64,000 bases of DNA from Iris pallida. Its lineage: Eukaryota > Streptophyta > Magnoliopsida > Asparagales > Iridaceae. How positions within the stretch are numbered: position 1 is the stretch's first letter; each line of letters begins with the position of its first letter. Made by a program: the position numbers and the translations under genes. Below the pieces are notes generated by a model. That model had not been told where the DNA came from and ran no database searches. It saw only the letters and a program-made list of their open reading frames with translations. This document shows positions 37,201-44,086 of this stretch, in pieces. Location of the stretch: assembly GCA_029216955.1 (NCBI GenBank), contig JANAVB010003400.1:19957138-20021137 (forward strand), written 5' to 3'.

Positions 37201-40200
37201 CCTGTAGTAGCCCGTCAACCCCAGGAAGCCGCGTAAGGCCCGTAGTGTAGTGGGCACGGGCCAATCTAACATGGCCGCAATCTTCGTCCTGTCCGCTGCT
37301 ACCCCCTCCGCCGACACCACGTGCCCCAGATACTCCACCTGCGCCAAACCGAAGCTGCACTTCTTTCGGTTGGCGTATAGCTGATGCGTAAGCAACTCCC
37401 GGAACACTATCCCCAAGTGGTCAGTGTGCTCCCCCATGCTTCGGCTGTAGATGAGGATGTCGTCGAAGAATACTAAGATGAACCTGCGAAGATAGGGTTG
37501 GAATACCTTATTCATCAATGCCTGGAAGGTCGAAGGAGCGTTGGTCAGTCCAAAAGGCATAACCAGAAACTCATAATGTCCCTCGTGAGTCCGGAACGCC
37601 GTCTTCGACACATCTTCCGGCCGCATCCGGATCTGGTGGTACCCTGCACGAAGGTCGATCTTCGAAAAGACAACTGCCCCATGCAGTTCGTCTAGCAGCT
37701 CGTCGATCACCGGGATAGGGAACTTGTCCGCGACTGTCTCCTTATTCAACGCCCGGTAGTCGACGCAAAATCTCCAGCTCCCGTCCTTCTTCTTCACCAA
37801 CAGTACTGGTGATGAAAAAGGACTCACACTAGGCTGGATCACCCCCGCTTGCAGCATCTCCCGAACCATCCGCTCTATCTCGTCCTTCTGCAGATGCGGA
37901 TACCTGTAGGGACGCACGCTCACCGGTGCCCCCGCCCCTCGGAGTACGATCGAGTGCTCGTGTCCTCTGATCGGAGGTAGCCCTTGCGGGCTCTGGAAGA
38001 CCTCGGGGTACTGCTCCAGCACCGCTTCTACCTCCCTTGGTGTCTCCCCGTGAGTCGCCTCCTCGCCCGAGAACCCCTGGAGCTGACGGGCTACATTTTA
38101 GACCGCTTCCAGGAGACAGCTTCGGGTGATACCAATTGATGTGAATCGACCAGATCGATTCACAAATAATTTATAGAAAAATAGAAATAGAAGAAAAATA
38201 ACGATCTTTATTAGAGAAAAGAACAAACTCCCAACTTTGATGGACGGACAAAGTCTAAACCCTTCTGAATGACGCTTGAGAGTTTCTTCTCAACACAAGC
38301 ATAAAAACTAAAGACGGCTAGCCCTAGCTATAAATAGAAAAGGGAAACAAAATCCTAAAGGGATTATTGTGGTGAAAGACCACAATACCCTTTATAACTA
38401 AATAACAGAAAAGGCCCCTTTATGACTAAATACAGAAAAAGGCCTAAACAGTGGGCCTGGGCCTAAACTCCACGTCTCCGACGACGGGCGTATGTGATGA
38501 TGGGTGGGCCCACATCAACATGCACCTTGTAGAATGCAAGTTCGAGTAGCGAAAATACTCTCCAAAAATGAGGGACCCTCCATGTGAGGGAGGCTCGTGG
38601 TTCTAGGATGCCTCACATGATATCTCTATATTCCCGTGGATTCTTAGGATCAACAAAATGTAACAAGAATGATGCAGAACATAAAATTAAGCTAACAATG
38701 GAAGAAACCTAAAAGTTGACCTATATCAACAAAAGACATCATGGATGATGCACTTTATTTGCAGGGCACGCTAATGAATGTGTGTTGAGGATCACTTTTC
38801 TTTGTGTTGAAATTATCAGGTGAACTAGGCCCACAAACTCATTCTGTTTCTGGACTTGTCCACCGAGAACATAACACATGTGAACTGAATAGGTCCCACA
38901 GTAGGCATTCCATGGTGGAAATTCAAATTTAAACTTTAACCCATTAACATAATTTTAACTATATTCCCTACATATTGATATACCATAGTTAGTGTTAATG
39001 GGGATGTGCCCCATGCTTTTAGTGACCAAGTCCACCAAATCTGCAGAATTAGAAACATAACAAAAAATGGAATCTTACCAAAATATATGGTGTCCACTGT
39101 CCATGCAAGACGTAAATTGCTTTCGTCACCTTAACCGTACTGATGTTAGGGCATTATGAGCATAACAACCATACTTTAGCATATATGTTAACTACTTTGT
39201 AGTGGGAACTAATAGATCCATTGATTTCATAGACAAGACTCGAGCACTAATACAAAGTGATAATCTTCTGCATCGACAGTGCAACTACTATTTCTTACTT
39301 GTAATTAAATACACTACTTTTGTTTTCGGCGGTTATACGTTATGTATTGAACTTAATATTAGAGTCTTTCGCGGATTCCGCCTGGATATTTTGCGAGGAA
39401 AATCAAACAAGTATATCCACATACTGCAAGTAAGACCGTCTAATATCCAATTTGATGGATCAAATCATCTTAAAATCCTTCATACAACTCAAACATTTTT
39501 TTTTTCCTCTTTTTAATATTTATTTGTCATCTTCACGTTGTTGACATCATAATAGACATTATTTCTTTTCCGATTCTGATCACATTTTTCATCTTACATA
39601 GTCACAACCTAGAAAGCAAGGAAACTCCAAAGTTTGTCCCTGTGCCAGTGTGTCGACACGGCACAGACACTCCAAAAATACATGCCGAAATCAGTGTTAT
39701 TTCCGTGTCATTGAGTCCGAATTGTATCATGCCATATTTGTGTCCGTGCAACATAACATTAACCACTAAACCATAGTTTGCAGTATCGGTTGATACAGAT
39801 CCGAGACAGCCGATACCGATACGGTTTGGCATGTCTTGATCCGATACCGACTGTTACCCGTGATCGATATCGACGTTGGGGGTCTTTTTCCAATTCGGTA
39901 GAGAAAATTGAATAAAAAAAGACTAATCAGCAAGGGTGTAAAAACATAGTAAGGTTATAAAAGAATGTAAATGAAGAAAATATATTTATCGCATGTAAAC
40001 CAATACTATTATTACATTCAATTTCAAAACTATTAAGAAACAACACATAAAATATTTTAAATGATGCCTAAATGTATAAAAGATTTATTCTAAATTTTTA
40101 ATAATTTATTTATAATTATTTGTTTTTCGATACCAAAAGATCTGATACTCAAATCCGAAACTGGCGATACCGCCGATCCCGATACTCATAGGAAGAGTCT

Positions 40201-40967
40201 GATTCCGATATCGATATTGTGAACCTTGCACTAAACCCTAGGATTGTCAAGTCGTATCGGATGCGTATCGGACACAACACGGACAATCCAAAACATAATA
40301 GGACACACCAAAATAGGTGTCGTGTCCATGTCCTTATCGTGTCGTACCCGTGTCTATACAACAGAGATTAAACTCTCTCAACTCCAATTCTCAATATTCA
40401 ACATTACCAGCAGATCTAACACTGTAATACTTCCAACAAACTCATGATAGACTGATAGTATTCCAAAGCTCAATTGTTCAGCAAAACTTCACAAGTAATG
40501 TGGAACCCTCACCACTACTAGAATATGTCATTAATCAACATAAAATCACCACCTCCTGTTAAATTCCCCGCCAATTACCAATATAAACACCCAAAAAAAT
40601 CAACTTGAGCTCGGGAAAAAAGTTCCTATGTACACCAACATTCCGAAGATCTCAACTTCAATGCAAACCAACACATCATAACAAATTAACTAGACAGAAT
40701 TTCTTACCACTACTAAATTCCCCACCAATTCAAAGCGATCAAACCGAAACCAATCAATTTCAAACACCAACATTTCCAAAGGTTCCAACTTCAATACAGA
40801 CCCAGCCTTCTAAAGCCCAAGCAACACAAACCCTACTTTCCGACGCAGAATGCCGACGGGGAGAGAGAGAGAGAAGGAAGAGTTACCAGCGGCGGAGAGA
40901 GGTCTCCATTGTCAGCCTCCGCCGAGTCGGCGCCGCAAGTGATGATTTTGAAGCAAGACCTCCCCAT
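20559..40967 (-). CDS. IQD32: IQ67-domain protein, IQD32-like (whole gene)
   Basis: A plant calmodulin-binding scaffold protein of the IQD family. Family members bind calmodulin through IQ motifs and associate with microtubules and membranes. Coding blocks, 5' to 3': 40967-40887, 29145-28807, 28650-28423, 22472-22392, and 22286 to about 20559. The first four junctions are phase 0 with GT-AG borders. Order of features: short N-terminus [18 protein letters not shown] motif; IQ67 core split by a phase-0 intron, with RGHL and LRCVQAI; PKTKPI and [23 protein letters not shown]; and the C-terminal [13 protein letters not shown] and [15 protein letters not shown] motifs. About 810 residues are predicted, near the usual IQD32 length. 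Introns 1 and 3 are swollen by transposons. The final coding region has two frame shifts (see 20559-22286). Family identity is very likely; IQD32 rather than its closest paralogues is an inference. Confidence 0.85.
22392..22472 (-). CDS. IQD32: IQD32-like, exon 4
   Basis: An 81-base exon between acceptor TTTTTCCAG and donor GTATGAC. It encodes 27 residues, [11 protein letters not shown] through [12 protein letters not shown]. The LLSNGFARQ end is typical of the segment just before the PKTKPI/LERWM region in IQD32-type proteins. Phase 0 on both sides. The copia element at 22735 begins only 262 bases upstream of this acceptor. Confidence 0.8.
22735..22927 (+). repeat. copia 5' LTR
   Basis: 193 bases. 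It begins TATGGTATATT where the 3' LTR has TGTTGGTATATT, so the terminal TG has decayed. The first 70 bases are three tandem copies of a unit near 22 bases built on TTTAGTATGG. A TATA-like AGGCTATAGAAAGCC corresponds to AGGCTATATAAAGCC in the 3' LTR. Confidence 0.9.
22928..22940 (+). other. primer binding site, tRNA-iMet
   Basis: TGGTATCAGAGCC directly follows the 5' LTR and complements the 3' end of plant initiator tRNA-Met, the usual copia primer. Confidence 0.9.
23383..24502 (+). pseudogene. copia gag (frame-shifted)
   Basis: Starts [11 protein letters not shown]. The N-terminal part has the gag features [15 protein letters not shown] and [11 protein letters not shown]. The frame must switch near 23990 (from frame 1 to frame 2) to reach the zinc knuckle [14 protein letters not shown] at about 24150, followed by an [14 protein letters not shown] nucleic-acid-binding tail. 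A TAA at 24500-24502 separates it from protease. It cannot make an intact capsid protein. Confidence 0.85.
24503..25594 (+). pseudogene. copia protease and integrase (broken)
   Basis: The protease active site reads [12 protein letters not shown] at about 24557, with Asn where the catalytic Asp of the DSGA motif belongs. A GAG-pre-integrase segment ([13 protein letters not shown] and the zinc-ligand pair CDAC) follows at about 24980-25090 in a different frame. The integrase core ([40 protein letters not shown]) is at 25190-25594 and ends at an in-frame TGA. Confidence 0.85.
25595..27781 (+). pseudogene. copia integrase tail, reverse transcriptase and RNase H
   Basis: Between 25595 and 26343 the frame is interrupted by TGA, TGA, TAG and TGA. 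From 26402 a 459-codon stretch is open. It has [20 protein letters not shown], the [11 protein letters not shown] strand, the YVDDMIITG catalytic box of copia reverse transcriptase, and RNase H motifs ([28 protein letters not shown]), ending [10 protein letters not shown]. The domain is well kept but its upstream stops prevent a working polyprotein. Confidence 0.9.
27834..27844 (+). other. polypurine tract
   Basis: TTGAGGGGGAG immediately before the 3' LTR, the plus-strand primer. Confidence 0.85.
27845..28221 (+). repeat. copia 3' LTR, interrupted by a MITE
   Basis: Begins TGTTGGTATATT and ends ATTACAACA. Without the 175-bp MITE and its 8-bp duplication it is 194 bases, matching the 5' LTR. 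It keeps the TATA-like CTATATAAAG. Confidence 0.9.
27888..28062. mobile_element. hAT MITE inside the copia LTR
   Basis: 175 bases with terminal inverted repeats CAGGGGCGGACCCA and, on the other strand, CAGGGGCGGATCCA. A perfect 8-bp duplication AGTATGGG (27880-27887 and 28063-28070) is the hAT signature. It is absent from the 5' LTR, so it arrived after the copia insertion. Confidence 0.9.
28423..28650 (-). CDS. IQD32: IQD32-like, exon 3 (IQ motifs)
   Basis: Acceptor TTTAG precedes GCTCTC, and the donor GTAAAT follows 76 codons. The exon carries the rest of the IQ67 domain: [47 protein letters not shown]. These helices hold the repeated IQ and 1-5-10 type calmodulin-recruiting motifs. The exon is phase 0 on both sides. 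Confidence 0.9.
28807..29145 (-). CDS. IQD32: IQD32-like, exon 2
   Basis: Acceptor TTCCAG (29146-29151) and donor GTGAGT (28801-28806) bound 113 codons in phase 0. It begins [16 protein letters not shown], the N-terminal basic KRRWSF motif of IQD proteins, continues through an acidic linker, and ends [13 protein letters not shown], the first IQ helix. The IQ67 domain is normally cut by a phase-0 intron at this point, as seen here. Confidence 0.9.
29530..30132. mobile_element. Mutator-like MITE, TATCG-rich family, copy C
   Basis: Ends CAAGGTCCACAATATTGG on the left and, reversed, CCAAGGTTTCAG on the right, with GATACTG/TATCGG motifs near both ends. The flanking repeat GTAGCAAT (29522-29529, 30133-30140) extends to nine bases with one mismatch. 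It lies in IQD intron 1 and is related to 34313-34779 and 39773-40228. Confidence 0.65.
30141..32079. other. intron 1 sequence, nothing recognised
   Basis: AT-rich intronic DNA of the IQD gene without coding frames, RNA genes or clear repeat boundaries. Confidence 0.5.
32097..32338 (-). mobile_element. SINE-like retroposed insert
   Basis: A GC-rich 242-base insert in AT-rich intron DNA. It is flanked by a perfect 17-bp duplication, GTAGAGAACATGGCCTT (32080-32096 and 32339-32355), and on the minus strand ends in an A-rich tail, the marks of LINE-driven retroposition. It starts CCAAATACTTGGGG on that strand. The 77-codon frame inside has no recognised motif. A SINE of unknown family or a retroposed transcript piece are both possible. 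Confidence 0.65.
32356..32437 (+). repeat. SINE 3'-end-like sequence with TTG tail
   Basis: AACCCCAAATATTTGGGTAG followed by GGCTTTG and a (TTG)n run, the style of 3' end seen in several plant SINEs. The same CCAACCCCAARTATTTGG phrase forms the edge of the neighbouring insert. No 5' head was found. Confidence 0.35.
32571..33685. mobile_element. non-autonomous hAT element
   Basis: Terminal repeats CAGGGCCGGCCC (left) and CAGGCCCGGTCC (right, other strand) with a perfect 8-bp duplication ACCATTGT (32563-32570 and 33686-33693). No transposase frame. Around 32930-32990 a GC-rich exon-like patch ends ATGGACCACTACCAG before GTATGA, possibly a captured 5' exon. Confidence 0.85.
33887..34132. repeat. 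tandem duplication, 126-bp period
   Basis: Two copies sharing ACCACAGAAATCAG, CTCAACTTGGTGTTATTAGT and CATGAAAAAG at a 126-base offset, about 85 percent alike by eye. Confidence 0.8.
34313..34779. mobile_element. Mutator-like MITE, TATCG-rich family, copy A
   Basis: An inverted relative of the element at 39773-40228. Shared blocks are CTTCCTATGAGTA near one end, GACCCCCAACGTCG in the other half and a GGTATCGGTCGATACCG terminus. No convincing target duplication, so ends are approximate. Confidence 0.6.
34824..35204 (-). repeat. chromovirus 3' LTR
   Basis: Element-sense TGATGTGGGCCC...GATTCACATCA with a 7-bp palindromic terminus (TGATGTG/CACATCA). A polypurine tract TTAGGGGGGTAT adjoins it (35205-35216). 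Confidence 0.95.
35131..38097 (-). CDS. chromovirus pol: RT, RNase H, integrase, chromodomain
   Basis: An uninterrupted frame of nearly 990 codons after a TAA at 38098-38100, without a proper ATG at its head. Domains in order: reverse transcriptase ([42 protein letters not shown]); RNase H ([32 protein letters not shown]); the integrase zinc region [12 protein letters not shown] to CDVC; a DDE core ([35 protein letters not shown]); the GPY/F module ([18 protein letters not shown]); and a C-terminal chromodomain ([17 protein letters not shown]). All catalytic acidic residues I can place are present. The last 25 codons read through the polypurine tract into the LTR. Gag and protease are absent, and the frame opens within 40 bases of the primer site, consistent with an upstream deletion. 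Confidence 0.92.
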   Translation of the reverse strand, partial: NVARQLQGFSGEEATHGETPREVEAVLEQYPEVFQSPQGLPPIRGHEHSIVLRGAGAPVSVRPYRYPHLQKDEIERMVREMLQAGVIQPSVSPFSSPVLLVKKKDGSWRFCVDYRALNKETVADKFPIPVIDELLDELHGAVVFSKIDLRAGYHQIRMRPEDVSKTAFRTHEGHYEFLVMPFGLTNAPSTFQALMNKVFQPYLRRFILVFFDDILIYSRSMGEHTDHLGIVFRELLTHQLYANRKKCSFGLAQVEYLGHVVSAEGVAADRTKIAAMLDWPVPTTLRALRGFLGLTGYYRKFVKGYGTIARALTEQLKKEGFQWGEEATKAFEALKVAMTTAPVLALPDFSRAFVVETDASGYGLGAVLMQEGRPIAYFSQVLSARARLKSVYERELMAIVLAVLKWRSYLLGREFVIRTDQRSLKYLLEQRLVTEEHQHWLSKLVGYRFTIEYRPGLENKAADALSRREEVIDLGALSRPIWRDWEPMLQEAEQDRELQQIRQQIEGGDGAPAGYTLAGRRLLYQGRMVLPKTSAFIPVLFQEFHSSATGGHSGVQQTYQRMAREVFWPGMRRAVARLVAACDVCQRHKYMAMAPAGLLQPLALPERVWEDVTMDFIDGLPRSEGYTVIMVVVDRLSKYAHFIPLKHPYTAVTVATAFLREVIRLHGVPASIISDRDKVFMSIFWRELFRVHGTVLKRSTAYHPQTDGQTEVVNRSVETYLRCFASDSPRQWHSWLAWAEYWYNTSYHSRAGTTPFRVLYGRDPPPLVRFGDAQTPVGQVEEYMLTRDGVLEELRKHLLRAQQVMRAQADRHRRDVSFQVGDMVYLKLRPYRQRSMARRPNEKLAARYFGPYPVVARVGQVAYRLGLPDTSSIHPVFHVSQLRKAIGDQVASPTLPPTLTEDMEVQLEPLAVRAIRRGPGQTKEVLIHWVGLPDCDATWEDSASFQTQFPDFHLEDKVALLGGVLMWAHPSSHTPVVGDVEFRPRPTV
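38137..38517 (-). repeat. chromovirus 5' LTR
   Basis: Identical to the 3' LTR except for three substitutions. It is followed (minus strand) by TTGGTATCACCCG, whose first bases match the initiator tRNA-Met primer site. Confidence 0.95.
38523..39630. other. intron 1 sequence, nothing recognised
   Basis: AT-rich intronic DNA. A 104-codon plus-strand frame (39202-39516) has no recognisable motif and is probably chance. Confidence 0.45.
39640..39760. repeat. GTGTCCG-type MITE-like fragment
   Basis: Carries GTGTGTCGACACGGCACAGA and a terminal GTGTCCGTGCAACATA. A similar piece, with CGGACACAACACGGACA and CGTGTCGTACCCGTGTCTAT, lies at 40247-40372 on the far side of the MITE at 39773. They may be two related elements or the halves of one element split by it. 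Confidence 0.35.
39773..40228. mobile_element. Mutator-like MITE, TATCG-rich family, copy B
   Basis: 456 bases with a perfect 9-bp duplication, CACTAAACC (39764-39772 and 40229-40237). The ends are imperfect inverted repeats built from GTTTGCAGTATCGG and, on the other strand, GGTTCACAATATCG, with further GATACCGATAC/CGATACC motifs. The centre is AT-rich and non-coding. Confidence 0.8.
40247..40372. repeat. GTGTCCG-type MITE-like fragment, second piece
   Basis: Contains GTATCGGACACAACACGGAC and the inverted phrase GTGTCGTGTCCATGTCC, giving a rough inverted repeat. No target duplication recognised. Confidence 0.35.
40887..40967 (-). CDS. IQD32: IQD32-like, exon 1
   Basis: ATG at 40965-40967 opens 27 codons, [20 protein letters not shown] and onward to SPPL, then the donor GTAACT (40881-40886). 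IQD32-type proteins start with MGRS, and SCFKII followed by a CG pair recurs in them. The exon ends in phase 0, matching the phase of exon 2. It is far from the rest of the gene and too short to stand out as a frame, so it is easily missed. A TATA box lies about 150 bases upstream. Confidence 0.8.
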
Positions 40968-41114
40968 TGTTCCGATCAAGAACAACACAGTCTTCTTTTT
41001 CTTCGTATGTATTCTTCGGCTTCTTCGCTCTCACGCTCTCGCCAGAGATATTATTGTTAATTTATTCACCAGCCCGCTCCGGAGCTACTACTACACCCAT
41101 ACGGAATCCAATCC

Positions 41115-41126
41115 GGTTTATATATG
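41115..41126 (-). promoter_or_regulatory. TATA box of the IQD32-like gene
   Basis: On the minus strand CATATATAAACC lies about 150 bases upstream of the exon 1 ATG. A start roughly 30 bases further on would leave a leader of about 120 bases rich in CT/GA, typical of plant 5' leaders. Inference from motif and position only. Confidence 0.55.
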
Positions 41127-41228
41127 CCTTTGGAGTCCGGGGTCGTCGTCTTTTTTTTTTTTCTTTTTTTCTTTTAAAAATTTACAAGCTAGAGTGATGT
41201 TGATCCCGGCTGATCTAGGCTATTTATA

Positions 41229-42472
41229 AGGGCACATCAAAATCTTATCAGGACTGTTCATTCTTAACTTTTATTTATTTATAAATTTGTCATTGAAAAA
41301 TTTACTCAGGACTATCCAATTCTTAGGTATAATAGACAACTCTTTTAATTTTTTTTCTTCTCTTCTCCTTATTCACAAGAAGAAGAACAAGAAGAATAAG
41401 AAGTAAGCAGAAATTGGATGAAATCCTAGTTTATGGATGAAATCCTAATTCTCATTTTTTTTTCCTCCTAATATCTCATATTTTCTTTTCCTTCCAATAT
41501 CTCTTTTTTTTTCCTCCAAACCCTAGTTTATGGATGAAATCCTAGTTGTAGAAGAAATTAGATATCAAATCTATTAATCTTTTAATCAAATTTTCTTCAT
41601 TAAAAGAAGAAATTATGGATGAAACCCTAATTCTAAAAAAATCGATTTGTTGAGAAAGTTTATATCAGGACTGTCACAATTTTTGGCAGTCTTAGAAGTA
41701 TTGAGAACTGCCAGAAATTGTGGCAGTCCCGAAAGGGACTTGTTGTACAACAGGACTGCCACAATTTTTGGCAGTCCTCGTAGTATTGAGGACTGTCAGA
41801 AATTGTGGCAGTCTTGAAAGGACCTTGTTATACAACATGACTGCCACAATTTCTGGCAGTCCTAGAAGTATTGAGGACTGTCAGGAATTGTGGCAGTCTT
41901 GAAAGGGACTTGATGTACAGTAAGTACATTTTAGGACTGCTACAATTCCTGACAGTCCCAAAATCGAAATGGTCGAATGAAAAACATATGTTAGGATTTA
42001 TTTTCATCTTGATAATATAATGAAATATACATTTTAAGGTTTATTTTCATGCATTTTTTGTGAGAAAGAATGAAATAAACATGTTAGGGTTTATTTTCAT
42101 ACATTATTTGTGAGGAATCAAAATGATTTGAATGAAAATTGTGGAGAAAAAAACTAGAATTTTGATAAAAATGGTGGAGAAGAAAACTAGGGTTTAGAGT
42201 GGAGAAATTGTGGAGAAGAAGATGAAGAATAAGATGTATAGTTTGGGGAGTGGAAAATGGTGAAGAAGAAGAAGAGGAGGAGGAGGAGGAAGAAAGTTAG
42301 GATTTTGGAAGAGAGAGAGTAAATTTTACAAATGAGAGTGGAATTTGGGGTTTAGGGGGTGTGAAGTTTGGGCAGCCCCTTGAGTAGAAAATTGGGATAG
42401 CCCTAGTAATTTTTCCACAAACATGGGCTAGCCCGAATCCTGGATAGCCCTGATAAGGTTTTGATGTGCCCT
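41229..42472. mobile_element. inverted-repeat DNA element upstream of the IQD promoter
   Basis: Left end AGGGCACATCAAAATCTTAT and right end, on the other strand, AGGGCACATCAAAACCTTAT, extending to CAGG. Flanks are TATA on both sides; the palindromic context hides the true duplication length, so the superfamily is unclear. Inside are repeated ATGGATGAAATCCTA phrases, a GAAGAAGAGGAGG tract and the hairpin array at 41668-41960. No protein-coding frame. Confidence 0.7.
41668..41960. repeat. tandem array of hairpin-forming 84-85 bp units
   Basis: Three and a half units start at 41668, 41752, 41837 and about 41933. Each unit has a left arm near GACTGCCACAATTTCTGGCA and a right arm near GACTGCCAGAAATTGTGGCA, which are reverse complements, separated by about 15 bases. 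Each arm is also a short palindrome (GACTGCCA...TGGCAGTC). An RNA from either strand would fold into a chain of stems. Confidence 0.85.
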
Positions 42473-42629
42473 TATAATTAGCCTAAATTAATCAGACTCC
42501 GATAAGTTTTTGTATTTGTGAGGGCAAACTGCATCCCCATGGGACAATGTGCGTGGTCGTGGGACGAGGGGACGGTGTGACATTTTGTAGTCACGGTACA
42601 CATGGATAGTTGGAGGAACGAAATACTTT

Positions 42630-43276
42630 GAAAAATTTTGAGTAGCATCCTACTTTATTTGTTATATTTTAAGGTGCACTCTACTGTTTTACCTTAATAT
42701 AAGTTATCTTCCATATTTTACGGATTCCGTCCAAAATCGACAGTCAACGCGTTTGACCAAATTTTTAGGACAAAAATACACATGACCTCGTGGGGGAGGA
42801 CGGAGGAGCGTCATGAGAGAGCGGAGGAGCGGGGACGATGTCATGGGGGAGCAAGGGCGGTGCCATAGGGACGCGGGGGAGGAGGGCGGCGCCATGGGGG
42901 TGCGGGGGAGGGGGACGGCACCGTAGATGAGCGGGGGAGCGGAGGCGGCGGGGAGTGAAGGTAGTGGTGTTAATGGTGGTGTTGGTATTGGTGAAGGTGG
43001 TGGTGATGTTGGTGGTGGTGATGGCAGAGGGCTGAGCGAGGCGGAGGATGGGGGGAGGGGAGCACGGAGGGGGAGACAAGGGGCTGCTATGAAGAAGAAG
43101 AAGAAGAAGAAGAAGAAGAAGAAGAGGATAATTTCATCCTAAAATTTTGGTCAAATGCGATGACCGTCGGTCTTGGACGAAATTCGTAAAATGTGGGGGT
43201 AACTTACATTAAGGTAAAGCAGTGGGCTGCACCTTGAAATATGACCAATAAAGTGGGGTGCGACTCAAATTTTCTC
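42630..43276. mobile_element. Mutator-like MITE with long inverted repeats
   Basis: Inverted ends of about 120 bases (TTTGAGTMGCAYCCYACTTTAT...AAGGTGCA types) and a perfect 9-bp duplication AAATACTTT (42621-42629 and 43277-43285). The centre is GC-rich with GGTGGTGGTGATG-like runs and an (AAG)n tract at about 43090-43125. Poly-proline and poly-lysine frames there are low-complexity artefacts. Same family style as 4395-4768. Confidence 0.8.
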
Positions 43277-43331
43277 AAATACTTTTCTTATATATATCGT
43301 GCAAGCTACCGCATAATACGTCAATGACAAT

Positions 43332-43881
43332 TAGACATATTATGTAAATATAAATCCAAGAAATCGGATAATATCTTAGAGAAAATTCACAACCACAAAG
43401 AAAATAATTTATGTGGTTCGGCCAAGATGCCTACTTCCACATATGAGGGTGGTTTAGTTCCACTATGAAGAAGAAAATGAATTACAATAGCTCTCAACAC
43501 TTCTCTCCTTGCATTCAAGAACTCTCTATCATAAAGATTAAAAAAAAAATCTCTCAAATTTTTGAGTTGAACTTATTCAACAATTTTAGCTCTCTTGTGT
43601 TGAACTTATTCAACAACTTTTATTGAGCACAATGAGATATGCTTGTGTTGAAATTATTCAACAACTCATTTTGAGCACTCTTTGAGATATTTTGTGGAGA
43701 ACCTTTAGACCCCTTTATATACCATAGAAATTCAATCATATGTAGGTTTAAAATCCAATCTTATGTAGGATTATATATTAGAAATCCAATCCTGTGTAGA
43801 CTTACATATATTAGAAATCCAATCCAATATATGGTCAAACTCAAAAATGGTCATGGACCTATTTTTGGACATTTTTCTTCA
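43332..43881 (-). repeat. copia-2 3' LTR
   Basis: 550 bases, clearly homologous along its length to 50809-51358 with many substitutions. Contains repeats of the near-palindrome GTTGAACTTATTCAACAAC. Confidence 0.85.
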
Positions 43882-44086
43882 TATCTCCACCTCGGCAAGG
43901 TTTTGTTACAAAACCGAACCGACACACTTCTCCACCGCATAGCTTTACCAAATCAACCACTCGTCAATTCCGTCCCTAAGGGCTCTCAAGCAAAACTTCT
44001 CCACCTGGCTCTGGAGAAGCTTTATTCTTCTTGTACACTCTCTTGCAGCCTATAGCTCGCTTGCCCTTGGACAATGGAATCAAATT

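Larger units (their letters stand above)
34824..38517 (-). mobile_element. Ty3/gypsy chromovirus (Reina-like), gag-less and young
   Basis: Two 381-base LTRs differ at only three positions, and the element is flanked by the duplication ACATG (34819-34823 and 38518-38522). The internal region is only 2.9 kb and holds pol from reverse transcriptase to chromodomain, with no gag or protease. It lies in IQD intron 1 in the same orientation as the gene. The intact pol frame and near-identical LTRs mean a recent insertion. The missing gag means it needed a helper for particles. The Reina assignment rests on the chromodomain style and compact size. Confidence 0.95.

Noticed and set aside
36461..37360. 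Frames on both strands inside 35131-38097
   Set aside because: Shadows of the chromovirus pol frame.
41660..41960. CRISPR-like array
   Set aside because: The units are contiguous 84-85 bp inverted repeats without unique spacers, in a plant transposon.
42704..43142. Pro- and Lys-rich frames
   Set aside because: Low-complexity translation of the GC-rich MITE centre and the (AAG)n tract.
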